From contig CM069606.1 of the NCBI GenBank assembly GCA_035771175.1, positions 28,973,816 through 29,037,815 on the forward strand: a DNA stretch of 64,000 bases, in the 5' to 3' direction. Positions 45,546 to 56,211 of the stretch are shown here, one piece after another. The notes under the pieces are model-generated. The model searched no databases, was not told the DNA's origin, and was given only the letters and a program-made list of their open reading frames with translations. This stretch comes from Paratinospora sagittata (Eukaryota > Streptophyta > Magnoliopsida > Ranunculales > Menispermaceae). The stretch's first letter is position 1. Every line of letters starts with the position of its first letter. A program made the translations under genes and the position numbers.

Positions 45546-46160
45546 GAAACTTCGAATTCATTTGACATTGATTGGGTAAATGAACTTCTCAATGGCCACA
45601 ATCTTGGCTTTATCAACCTTTAATCCCTTAGAAGACACTCTATGGCCCAAAACAATTCCTTCTTGTACCATAAAATGACACTTCTCCCAATTTAAAACCA
45701 AGTTCTTGTCTTCACATCTTTGCAACACCAAAGCCAAAATTTTCAAACAGTGATCAAATGAAGGACCAAAAATAGAAAAGTCATCCATGAAGACCTCCAT
45801 CACTTTCTCAATTAAGTCAGCAAATATGGCCATCATGCATCTCTCAAAAGTGGTTAGAACATTGCACAACCCAAAGGGCATCCTCTTAAAGGGAAAAGTC
45901 CCATAGGGACATGTGAATGTAGTCTTCTCCTGGTCCTTTGGAGCAATGGCAATCTAATTATACCCAAAATATCCATCAAGGAAACAATACTACTCAAACT
46001 CTGCCAAACGGTTCAACATCTGATCAATGAAGGGCAATGGAAAATGATCTTTTCTGGTGGCCTTATTCAACTTTCTATAATCGATGCACACCCTCCAACC
46101 AGTAACTGTACGTGATGAGGTCATTTCATCCTTTTTCATTCTTAATCACTGTGATTCCTC
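45546..46160 (-). pseudogene. Athila reverse transcriptase
   Basis: The minus strand has [20 protein letters not shown], a stop in FEYYCF, DGYFGYN then a Q-to-stop change, EKTTFTCPYGTFPFKRMPFG, and the catalytic VFMDDFSIFG (FMDD in place of the more usual YMDD/FVDD). HCLKILALVLQRCEDKNLVL and GHRVSSKGLKVDKAKI follow. A break at about 45550 separates it from the RNase H frame. Confidence 0.92.
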
Positions 46161-46868
46161 TTTTCTTAGGTACAATGTGTACAAGTCTTACCCATGCTGA
46201 ATCAGATATGGTATAAATGATGCCTGCCTTGAGCCATTTCAAAATCTCAGCCTTGACCACTTCTTTCATTGCAGGATTCAACCTCCTCTAATGTTCCACT
46301 ATGGGCATGTATGAGTCCTCCATGAGTATCTTGTGCATGCAAATAGATGGACTGGTCCGTTTATGTCTGCAATTTTCCACCCAATAGCGGATTTGTGCTC
46401 CCTTAGGATCCTCAAAAACTTTTCCTCTTGAACATTAGACAAGGTGGATGAAATGATCACTGGAAATGTATCATCCTTGCCGAAAAAAACATATTTGAGA
46501 TGATCTGGAAGAGGCTTCAACTCTGGCTTGGGTACACTTGACTCATTAGAAGATGAAGATGCAACACTGATATCTTCAAACTGAGGTTGAGAAGACTGAA
46601 CTGGTTGTGTATCCAAAACTATTTTTATTTTCTCTTCTTCGACACTATCATCTGTTCCATCAACTAGTGAATGCACCAAACATCTCTCCAAGGGGTCTAC
46701 TGGTGATGCCTCCATTCTTACCTTTTGAATACATTTCTCAACAATGTCCACTCTATTACATGAGCTCTTTTCTGCTGGAAATCTCAAGGATTTGTAGATG
46801 TTGAAGATAAACTCTTCATCATTAACTCTCACAGTGAGTGCTCCCTCATGCACATCAATTAAGGCCCT
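46161..46868 (-). pseudogene. Athila protease-to-RT linker
   Basis: The minus strand begins just after the protease (ALIDVHEG) and covers the variable linker (SSCNRVDIVEKCIQKVRMEA, DPLERCLVHSLVDGTDDS, KPELKPLPDHLKYVFFGKDD) and the HKSAIGWKIADI block leading to RT. It is truncated at about 46868, where a plus-strand Athila segment begins. The closely related 53261-54121 copy shows what lies upstream. Confidence 0.88.
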
Positions 46869-47440
46869 CCAAGATAATCAAGCCTCTTTGCCATATACTC
46901 AAGAAAGATGCACTTTTTGTGTTTGATGATGAGTGCGTCAAGGATGCACCATTTGACATTATGTGTGATGCAAGCGACTATGCTATGGCACGGTTCTTGG
47001 CCAAAGAAGAGAAAAGTTGTTCAGGGCAATATATTATGCAAGCAGTACTCTTGATGATGCACAAGAAAACTATACAACAACAGAAAAAGAGTTGCTTGCG
47101 GTGGTGTTTGCTTGTGACAAATTTTGATCGTACATCATTGGGTCAAAGGTGATTGTCTACACCGATCATGTGGCTATCTGATATTTATTTGCTAAGAAAT
47201 ATGTCAAGCAGAGATTGATAAGATGGATCTTGTTACTCCAAGAATTTGATCTTGAAATCAAGGATAAAAAGGGGAGTGAAAATGTTGTAGCGGATCATCT
47301 ATCAAGGTTGAAAAATGAAGAAAAAAAGATGATTGCCCTATTCAAGAACTCTTTCCGGACGAGCAACTCTACGAGGTGAAGGTCAAGTTACCTTGGTTTG
47401 CAAATTATGTTAACTATTTGGCTAGTGGAGTGTTGCCACC
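46869..47440 (+). pseudogene. Athila RNase H, plus copy, 5'-truncated
   Basis: Starts inside the RT/RNase H connection (SKIIKPLCHILKKDALFVFD). It lacks about 20 residues after ECVK relative to the minus copy, then runs PFDIMCDASDYAM, VVFACDKF-type sequence in a shifted frame, VYTDHVA followed by a stop, and [11 protein letters not shown]. Several frameshifts. Confidence 0.88.
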
Positions 47441-48640
47441 TGATATGTCGCAAGCCAAGAAGAAGAGATTTTTACATGATGTGAGATTCTATATGTGGGA
47501 TGATCCCTTGTTATTCAAGTGGTGCAATGATCAAATCATCAGGTGATGTGTCTCGATAGAGGAAACTCAAGCCATACTTCATGAGTGTTATTCTTCTTTA
47601 TATGGCGGTCATTTCGGTGCTACAAGAACAACATTCAAAGTGCTACAAAGCGGCTTTTATTGGCCTACTCTCTTTCGTGATTGCTACACTTTTGTGAAGA
47701 CTTGTGACCATTGCCAACCTCTTGGCAACATCTCAAGGTGACATGAGCTTCCTATGACACCTATCATGGAGGTCGAGTTGTTTGATGTGTGGGGCATAGA
47801 CTTCATGAAGCCATTTCCTTCCTCTTTTGGTAAGACGCACATCTTGTTGGTGGTGGACAACGTGTCAAAATGGGTGGAAGCCATTGTTACTACAACTAAT
47901 GATGCTAGAGTGGTGCTAAAGTTCCTTCAAAAGAACATTTTCACTAGATTTGGCACCCCTAGAGCAATCATTGGTGATGAAAGATCTCACTTTTGCAACA
48001 AGTTGTTCAATTCTCTTCTTGCCAAGTATGGAGTAAAACACAAAATAGCCTTGCCTTACCATCCCCAATCGAATGGCCAAGCCAAAATCTCTAATAGAGA
48101 AGTAAAGCAAATTCTGGAGAAGACGGTCAACATCAATAGGAAGGATTGGGCGGTGAAGTTAGATGATGCACTATGGGCATATCGTACAACATACAAGACC
48201 CCTATCGGGATGTCACCTTATCAGTTAGTGTTTGGCAAGCCACATCAACTTCCTGCTGAGCTTGAACATAGAGAGAATTTTGGGGGGGTGAAGAGATTGA
48301 ATTTTGACTTGAAGGCTTCAGGTGTTCAAAGACTACTTCAATTGAATGAAATGGAGGAGTTTCAAAATGAAGCCTATGAGAATGCCAAGATTTACAAAGA
48401 TAAGAGTAAACAATGCCATGACAAGAAAATCTAAGGCGAGAATTTCAAGAGAGCCAACAAGTGCTTCTCTACAACTCAAGGTTGAGATTGTTTCCCGAGA
48501 AGCTCAAGTCCATTTCAAGTGACTAAAGTTTTCCCTTATGGAGTCATGGAGCTCCAATGCACTGATGGTCATATCTTCCGTGTTAATGGCCAACGATTGA
48601 AGCACTATTATGGTATTGATGACTGGAGTGTAGAGAACAT
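47441..48640 (+). pseudogene. Athila integrase, plus copy with lost catalytic glutamate
   Basis: Covers the zinc-binding part (YGGHFGATRTTFKVLQSGFY), [26 protein letters not shown]-like [25 protein letters not shown] (second D), and [11 protein letters not shown], where the third catalytic residue is K instead of E. A long open stretch (47754-48434) ends in a stop after HDKKI. A frameshift and roughly 15 missing residues separate it from the C-terminal VNGQRLKHYYG block. Confidence 0.92.
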
Positions 48641-49603
48641 CTTCCTTGAAGAATCAACATGGGCAAGAAAAGAGAAAGTCAAGCTAATGACTATAAACAA
48701 GAGCTTGTTGGGAGGCAACCTAACTGTTTCTTTGGTGTGTTTTATCTTTAGTCATTATAGTATAGTAATTGCATATTGTGCTATCCATTAAATAACAAGT
48801 TCCTTTTTCTTTTTCAAGGAAAATCAAAAAGATCAGTGGCCCAAGGAAGGAAACAAGGAGTGTAGATATGATTTTTTGATACAAAAAAAAAAAAAAATTG
48901 CAGAAACTGCGTTCTAGGCGCCACGGCGCCGTTACGCTAACAAAAAAAAAGGGCAAGGAGTTAAAAAGTTTTCTTCCCTTTTTCTTATTCATTTCTCTCT
49001 CTCATCCACTCTTCAAAACCCTCTCCTCTTTTCCCCAACTCTTCTTCTCTCTCCAAAATTTTACCATTCTTCCACCCATTTCTCTCCATATTTTCCATTT
49101 CTTCTAGGATTTTCATCGTATTCACCATCTTGGAAGCATTTGTGGGTGGAAATCTCAATCACATTCATCTTTGAAGCAACCTAGGGCATCCAAAAATTGG
49201 GGATACTAGCATCCACCATGTTTTGTAAGTTTTCCCTTATTTTTGTGCTTCATTTTTGTGAAACTATGGTGATGGTTGTGATTTCTATTGAAAATTGATA
49301 GTATTGTTGAGATTTCATCCAATCTTGAGCTTGGTGACTATATTTTCTTGGATTTTAGATGGTTTTGAATGGCATGAACATGAGTTTGTTGGAATTTATG
49401 TGAGTCTTGTAGATATTTGGTGGAAACCATTTGAGTTTTGTGAGCAAATTTGTTGAATTCTAGTTGTCCTTGGTGGAAATTATATCCTACATTGGGTGTG
49501 TGTTGGAGTGCTCTCTAAGTGTTTGATTTATTGCCTTAGAGTCCATCTTGACCAAGTGGAGTTGAGTTTTTGTTGAAGACTTTGAAATATCAATCCCATT
49601 AAA
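48641..49603 (+). other. Athila spacer between pol and 3' ORF, second plus copy
   Basis: No gene. It has the GGGAGGCAACC signature at 48710, an A run, GGCGCCACGGCGCC (about 48917-48930), a pyrimidine-rich stretch (48970-49110) and GTAAGT (49225). Unlike the other two copies there is no TGCAG just before the ORF's ATG. Confidence 0.55.
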
Positions 49604-50735
49604 ATGGCACCCAAAAGGGCTAGACCTGCTTCTTCCTCCCAATCATATGATCATACAAGATTTATAAGTCATGAGACCTCCAAACAATTTTATGGCTATG
49701 TGGTGAGGAGAAGCTTAATAAAAGAGAGAGGCATATGTGTCCCTCCCTCGCAAAACCAAGAGATCGCAAACATGATTGTTGAAAGAGGATGGCAGAATTT
49801 TGTACGACAACCTCAACTCGCCGTTATTCCCGTCGAACGTGAATTTTATGCTAATGCCCATGAGAGAAGTGACTACAAAGTGTTTGTGCGAGGGAAGATG
49901 GTTCCATTTGATAGAACCACCATCAATGAATTGTATGGGCCGCAAAACATTGATGATGATGACTACTCGAACTATATTGGTGTGAGAATTGACACACTGA
50001 TCAAATTATCAAAACTCTTTGCCCAACGGGGAGATGGAAAACTTATAAAGGGGAGCCAAGAACAATGCCGAAGAAAGGATTGAACTACATAAGCAAGGCG
50101 TGGTTGAACTTCTTGAATGCTAAGTTGATTCCAGGAGATCATAAGAACGACATCTCCAAAGATCGAGCAACACTTCTTTTTGCCATTATGACTGGAAAGT
50201 CCATAGATGTTGGAAAAGTAATTCAAAGTTCCATCATCTACAACATTAAGCCCCCCACCATTGGTGCGCTTACTCATCCTTCACTAATCTGCGCCTTATG
50301 TCATAAGGCGGGAGTACGATGGAGTTAGGATAAAGAGCTACTTCAGCCCAAGAGTGCGATTGATAGTGGTACTTTGGTTCGTTTTAAGAAAGATGATGAT
50401 GATGAGATCCCTCCTGGATGGGGACCTAGTGCGGATGCCTCTTCATCAAGGCATCCTCGTGAAGAATTCCCTCATGCACAATCTTTGTCAATGGCTAAAA
50501 GAATCAACCATCTTGAGCAAGAAGTCTGCACTCAAAGGCACCACACGGACCAATTCATGAATTATTCATTTGAGTTCAACTCATCCCTGGTGCAGATGTA
50601 AAATGCATGCGGCCTCAATGCCGGCCCTACTGCGATTCAATTTCCCTAACCACCACAATTCCATGAGCATCAGCAAAAAGAAGCGGAAGAGGAAGACGAG
50701 GACAATGCTAAATTTAAGTTTGGGGGGATGGTTCA
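49604..50735 (+). pseudogene. Athila 3' ORF (putative plant transposon protein), second plus copy
   Basis: From ATG 49604: MAPKRARPASSSQSYDHTRF, ISHETSKQFYGYVVRRSLIK, FVRQPQLAVIPVEREFYANA, DYKVFVRGKMVPFDRTTINE and LYGPQNIDDDDYSNYIGVRI. Then comes a frameshift at about 50060, ISKAWLNFLNAKLIPGDHKN, ATLLFAIMTGKSIDVGKVIQ, THPSLICALCHKAGVRWS, and a stop. The tail has a heptad-like LEQEVCTQRHHTDQFM and an acidic end (EAEEEDEDNAKF). Divergence from the other two copies is substantial, so this is a different Athila subfamily. Function unknown. Confidence 0.87.
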
Positions 50736-52191
50736 ATGTGTATGTTGCTTAGTTTAATTTACTTATGTTTTAGTGTTAGTTTGAATATTTAGGTTGCATA
50801 TTAGTGTAAATTTTGAAAATTTTAGTCGTTTTGTGTTTAAAATAAATGCTAGGTCATGAATAATTTTATATTCTTTTATGAGCTTTGATTTGATTTGATC
50901 TTGTATGAATGATCTAGGATAGTATTAGCACTCATTTCTAAACATAAACCTTGAAAAACTAGATAGTACTCTTAAGTCTGCGTGCTTGATCTACTTACCA
51001 TGCTTATTAGACATCTTTGTTTGCTTTTGAGTATGCAGTTGTGACCAAGAATGCCACTTCTATGTTTAAATTGAGATTGCGTAAGTAAGCACTCTTTTGA
51101 TCCCAATTTGCTTTTCAAAACTTGACTTTAGAACTTGTTTGATCTTTTCTTGAGGTGAAATCTTAGGAATCTCACCATGAGAGACATGATTTAGGCCATT
51201 TTTGGATAGTTTGAGCCATAAAGCCTACCCAATGGTAATTTGCCCCTAGTCACCCGATTTTGAGCCTTTGAGCTCGTCTCTTGTCAGCCAACATTAGAAG
51301 CCAAGTCCATTAATTGTTTTTCCCTTGTTTTCACCCTTGCACCCTTAACACTTTGAAAAATATGTTGAAAAGAAGGGTTGGGTTATTTTGCATGGGAATA
51401 TGAGTGAAAATGGGCTATGTGATAAGAATGTTTATGAAAGTGATAAAACAAGGTTCAAAACAAGAATCTCATATTTGAAGAGTGAAAAAGAAAGATGAAG
51501 AATGAGAAAAATGAAAAGAATGAAAATGAAAGAAAAGAGAAAACAAAATTTTCTTCATCAGTGTGTAAATGAATAAGTTTGGGGTAACGAGAATGAAAAA
51601 TGTGAAAAATTATGGTTGGGTAATGGTTAGTTGTGGTTCAGGTGTAAGCTTGTAAGGTATGGGATGTGTGCAAAATGGTTAATGTAACAAAGATGTTTTG
51701 GGTGTATTAAGCTTCATTGTATCCACTTTGACATACCCTTGGCCCTAGCCTTACATTACAAGCTATGTAAAGACCTATTCATCTTGTTTGGTGTGAAACC
51801 TAGAAATGTGGAGAGAAGGGTGAAAAACAAGCATATGAAGATATGTTTTGTTTCATTGAGATCATCTTTTTCTATCTTGCTTGCATAATCAAACACATGA
51901 CCACTCATAATCTATTTATGAGTGGTCATGTGTTTGATTTCTATGCTTGCTTGTCAATAAGGATAGAAAATAAGGCATGGTTTGTAGGTCGAAATTCTAG
52001 ACAAACAAGTTTAAACTATCAAGGTTTTCCTTGTTTTATGTTGAATGAAATTTGTGTTGTCTTTGAGATCATTAGAATCAATTCTAATAAATCAAATCCC
52101 TGTTCATCTTAGAATATGTGTGGAGTCCTGTTTGTCCAACTTTCATTTTTCTCTTTGCTCGGGATGATTAAAGTCTAAGTTTGGGAGAATT
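50736..52191 (+). other. Athila 3' untranslated region, second plus copy
   Basis: No gene. Similar to 32900-34390, with the TTTAAGTTTGGGGGGATG stretch near 50710-50728. A local inverted repeat is centred near 51910 (CAAACACATGACCACTCATA and its complement). The polypurine tract TCTAAGTTTGGGAGAATT abuts the LTR at 52192. Confidence 0.7.
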
Positions 52192-52674
52192 TGATAAGTT
52201 GAGTTGTAGTTGCTAGTTTACATGTTAATTTCATAGGTTTTTAGGTGCATTTAGCTAGTTTTTAGATATATTTGCATTAATTGTTCATATTTAGTGTTTT
52301 AGGTCCATTTAGATGTTTTTATAAATTTTAGAAGTTAGTTTTATGTGTTTTCATGAATTACATACATTAGGTTAGCTTAGGAAAATAATCATAATGTTTA
52401 CCTATTTTTCCTAAAGTTAAATGCATCACATTTATATTAATATTTTCACATTTTACATGTTAATACATACTTGCATACAAATTTTTAATATTTGATTAAT
52501 TTAGATCATTTACTTGTGTTTTTGTGTGTTGTTTTGAAGGTGAATAAAGAGCTTCAAAGAAGTGCAAATGAGGCTCATAATAGGCTAATAACAAGTACAA
52601 GAAGTGTCAAAGAAGAGGACTAAAAGCCAAGAAGTAGAACAAGAAGAAATGCAGAAGGTGCGCATTTCGCAACA
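52192..52674 (+). mobile_element. Athila LTR start, truncated
   Basis: Begins TGATAAGTTGAG after the polypurine tract and runs about 480 bases to CGCAACAC, where it joins an Athila gag fragment on the opposite strand. The same 480 bases occur inverted at 59737-60225. Confidence 0.85.
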
Positions 52675-52938
52675 CCATGCTCTTGTAGACATGGTCATTG
52701 CATTGTAGAAAATTTGGATTTGAAGCCAATCTTGATAACCGTGTTGTGGGCATCTTATTAGCAAATCCTTGAATCTTTCCCATCCTTCATACAATGATTT
52801 GGTCTCAAGTTGCTTAAACTGGCTTATCTCTGCTTTAAGTTGGGCAATTTTTGCTGGCGTGAAGAATCTTTGAAGAAATTTTTGCACCATTTCTTCCCAA
52901 TTGGTAATACTACATGGTAACAACGACTATAAACAAGA
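52675..52938 (-). pseudogene. Athila gag fragment joined to LTR
   Basis: The minus strand encodes the middle of gag (ITNWEEMVQKFLQRFFTPAK, SLYEGWERFKDLLIRCPQHG, IFYNAMTMSTRAW). Just after TRAW the frame runs into LTR sequence. This same gag/LTR joint is present at 59492-59736. At 52938 the gag homology ends and RT sequence on the same strand begins. Confidence 0.88.
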
Positions 52939-53262
52939 ATTCTCAATCAAGTCACCATTTCTTCATCACTTCCTCAATCAAATCAGCAAATATGGCCATT
53001 ATGCATCTCTGAAAAGTGGTTGGAGCATTGCACAACCCAAAGGGCATCCACCTAAAGGCAAAAGTGCCATAGGGACATGTGAATGTAGTCTTCTCTTGGT
53101 CCTCTAGAGCAATGACAATCTGATTATACCCAGAATATTCATCAAGGAAACAATAGTACTCAAACCCTTCCAAACGGTCCAACATCTTAGCAATGAAGGG
53201 CAATGGAAAATGATCTTTTCTGGTGGCCTTATTCAACTTTCTGTAATCGACGCACACCCTCT
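52939..53262 (-). pseudogene. Athila reverse transcriptase, N-terminal part
   Basis: Minus strand: [60 protein letters not shown] and IFADLIEEVMKKW. It is cut before the catalytic MDD motif, at the joint with the gag fragment. Confidence 0.9.
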
Positions 53263-54121
53263 AACCAATAGTTGTACGTGATGAGATCATTTCATTTTTT
53301 TCATTCTTGATCACTGTGATTCTTCTTCTCTTAGGTACAACGTGTACATGGCTTACCCATGTTGAATCAGATATGGCATAAATGATGCCTGCCTTGAGCC
53401 ACTTCAAAATCTCAGCCTTGACCACTACTTTCATTGCAGGATTCAACCTCCTCTGATGTTCCACTATGGGCATGTATGAGTCCTCTATGAGTATCTTATG
53501 CATGCAAATAGATGGACTGATCCCCTTTATGTTTACAATTGTCCACCCAATGGCGGATTTGTGTTCCCTTAGGATCCTAACCAACTTTTCCTCTTGAATA
53601 TTAGACAAGGTGGATGAAATGATAACTGAAAATGTATCATCCTTGCCCAGAAAGGCATATTTGAGATTATCTGGAAGAGGCTTCAACTCTGGCTTGGGGA
53701 TACTTGACTCAATAGAAGATGAAGATGCAACACTGATATATTCAACCTTAGCTTGAGATGATTGAATTGTTTGCGCATCCAAAGCCATTATGATCTGTTT
53801 TTCTTCAGCACCATCATCTGTCTCATCAACTAGTGAATGCACCAAACATCTCTCCAAGGGGTCTATTGGTGATGTCTCCATTCTTACCTCTTGAATACAT
53901 CTCTCAACAATGTCCACTCTATTACATGAGCTCTTCTCTGCTGAAGATCTTAAGCACTTGTAGATATTGAAGACAACCTCTTCATTATTAACTCTCAAAG
54001 TGAGTTCTCCCTTATGCACATCAATTAAGTCTCGACCAGGAGCAAGGAAAGGTCTTCCAAGAATGAGTGGAATCTCGTCATCTTCCTCCATATCAAGTAC
54101 TATGAAATCAACAGGAAAGAT
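53263..54121 (-). pseudogene. Athila protease end and protease-RT linker
   Basis: Minus strand, open for about 280 codons. The protease end FPVDFIVLDMEEDDEIPLIL and GRPFLAPGRDLIDV is followed by the linker (SSCNRVDIVERCIQEVRMET, DPLERCLVHSLVDETDDG) and the HKSAIGWTIVNI block. A stop after SSRTTIG precedes RT. The protease is split at 54122 by a solo LTR (residues KFIF / PVDFIV) and continues at 55891. Confidence 0.9.
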
Positions 54122-54472
54122 TCTTATTTCAATAAACCCCATGATATGAATGTTTTGATGATTCCAAATATCTTCAGTTTGTGTATCTAATGATCTTGTC
54201 AAGTGTTTCAGATTTATCAAGAATCAAGATCAAGGAACTGTGCTGACAAGCTTATTGAACATCACAAAGTAAAGTTCTGAGTATGTCAATACTTAGAATA
54301 TAAAGTTTATCGATCAACTTACTCTCAGCAAGATTTTATCGTTTGCATATTTTGATCGTAACATTTTAATCGTACCTAACGATTTCTAAAGTATTTGATT
54401 TGATTAAGAGAAACAACGATGCTTTACCGAGCTTTAATCAAGAAATCAAAAATCATTTTTGTAAAAGTCTTT

Positions 54473-54905
54473 CAAGACGCTAATGTTTTAGCAGCACCCT
54501 CCTGCACTTGATGAGTCAGGACGTTGATAAAATATTAGGAAACTCAAGGTTGAATTGAACTGATTAATAAGGACGCTTACTTCTTTGTAGCGACCTTTCT
54601 TTTATCAACCTTTGAGAACGTCAGGACGCTGACTTAGTTTCAGCTCGCTGAAAGTTCTTTTGTTTTTAAGTAATTTCTATCTTTAAGGATGCTGATAAGT
54701 TATAAGTTGAATAAATTATCAGGACACTACTTGTGTAGGAACGCCCTCATCTTTAGAATCAACTTAAATAACTTTCAGGATGCTTAGCGCCCTCATGAAT
54801 TAAGTCGTTTTATTGTCAAAGCAACTCAGGACGCTTACTATTCAGTAGCGCCCTCACTTCATTGTTCAGTAGGACATTGATATTCTATGAGCGCCCTCAA
54901 AGGAA
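54473..54905 (+). repeat. U3 hairpin array of LTR F
   Basis: Ten or so AGGACGCT/AGCGCCCT units, shorter than in LTRs A-E but in the same order, with the TCAGGACGCTGACTTAG hairpin near 54617. Confidence 0.85.
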
Positions 54906-55187
54906 CTAAACGACAGAAATGATATTTTTGTTGTTCTGACGTGTATGTCCTTTTTGCCATCTTTTCAGAACAACTTTTCGTTCAAAATCAATTTTTTGTA
55001 TTTGTAAGAAATATTCTCTGATTCACGAACCACGACTTCTAAAACTTTCCTTATTCGTGTATCTGGAGAAAATCTGAATATTCATGAAATGTGCAGTTGC
55101 CATTTTTGTGATTTATTCTAACTATTGTGAGTAAACGTTCATATTTGAAATCCAAATTCAAATGAACAACAACTTCATCTCTACAAG

Positions 55188-55197
55188 TCTATAAATA
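55188..55197 (+). promoter_or_regulatory. TATA box of LTR F
   Basis: TCTATAAATACAG, same context as the other copia-type LTRs. Confidence 0.7.
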
Positions 55198-55569
55198 CAG
55201 ACACTTAACAATTTGTTAAGACCACCGAAAATTCTCTATGCTAAAACACTTTTTGAAAGTTAGTCAAATTTTCATATGATTCAAAAAGCTTAAGTTATTC
55301 TAGTTTCAAAGTGTTTATTTGAATCATTACTTATTCAAATGATTTCCACACTGAGCTAAGATTCTATCTTTATCTGAAAATTGATTTGAAAGTTTGAATT
55401 GTTTTCACTTAAATTATTTGGCACTGTTTTTACTTACATCATTCTTCCTGAAAGATAAATTTGAGAAATAGTTCATAGGATACAGTTGTACTCAATTTCA
55501 TATCTTGTATATTGTATCAAGGTTGTAACAGCAGTTAGATAAACTACTGAGTTGATATTCTATACTCAA

Positions 55570-55710
55570 CAAGGTCAGGTCTTCTCACACCCGTAAGTTG
55601 GGATAGGTTGGTCTCACGCCTGTAAGCTGAGAAGTGTAATGGTTGTTCTCACATTCACAAGTTGAGAAAAGGTGTAACGGTTTGATTCTCACCCATAAGA
55701 AAATCCCTTA
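55570..55710 (+). repeat. Leader hairpin array of LTR F
   Basis: Four hairpins with stems of the TTCTCA/TGAGAA type and CCYRTAA-like loops (for example TCTCA ... TGAGA around CGCCTGTAAGC). The stems differ from those of LTRs A-E but the loop core is the same. Confidence 0.78.
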
Positions 55711-55890
55711 ATGATAAGTTTCAAAATCCTAACTGAGGAGGTTAGGTAGTGAACGTATGAAAGTAGCCGAACCACTATAAATCGTCTGTGCATATTTGTT
55801 TACTTTTTGAACTTTAATTTCTACCGTTGTAATTGTTTTAAATTGTCTAAGTGTCCAATTCACCCTCTATTGGACATATCTAGGCCAACA

Positions 55891-56211
55891 AAGATAAACT
55901 TGTCCACTTTCACCAATACATCTTTAATAATGCCTCTTGGATATGTGATAGACCGATCCGCCAATTGCAATGATATTGTGGTAGGCTTCACTTCACCCAA
56001 CCCTAGCTTCTTGAAAATAGACAAAGGCATTAAGTTAATGCTAGTACCAAGATCACACAAAACTTTATCAAAAGAAGTACCAATTACACAAGGAATAGTA
56101 AAACTCCCTGGATCTTTAAGTTTCTGTGGTAGCTTCTTTTGCAAGATGGCACTGCATTCTTTTGTCAACTTGACAGTTTCATACTTTTCAAGCCTCATTT
56201 TCTTGGACATC
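55891..56211 (-). pseudogene. Athila protease, N-terminal part
   Basis: Minus strand: KYETVKLTKECSAILQKKLP, DPGSFTIPCVIGTSFDKVLC, then the retropepsin-type active-site region DLGTSINLMPLSIF (DLG in place of the usual DTG/DSG, as in Athila), and ADRSITYPRGIIKDVLVKVD. It is cut by LTR F on one side and by the LTR at 56212 on the other. Confidence 0.9.

Larger units (their letters stand above)
54122..55890 (+). mobile_element. Solo LTR F, copia type, inserted in Athila protease
   Basis: About 1.8 kb flanked by perfect AAGAT duplications (54117-54121 and 55891-55895). The protease frame is restored when it is removed. It starts TCTTATTT, like the copia 3' LTR at 4792, and ends GGCCAACA. The ends can be shifted by one base with an AAAGA duplication instead. 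It has a U3 array (54473-54905), TATA box (55188-55197) and a short leader hairpin array (55570-55710). Confidence 0.92.
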
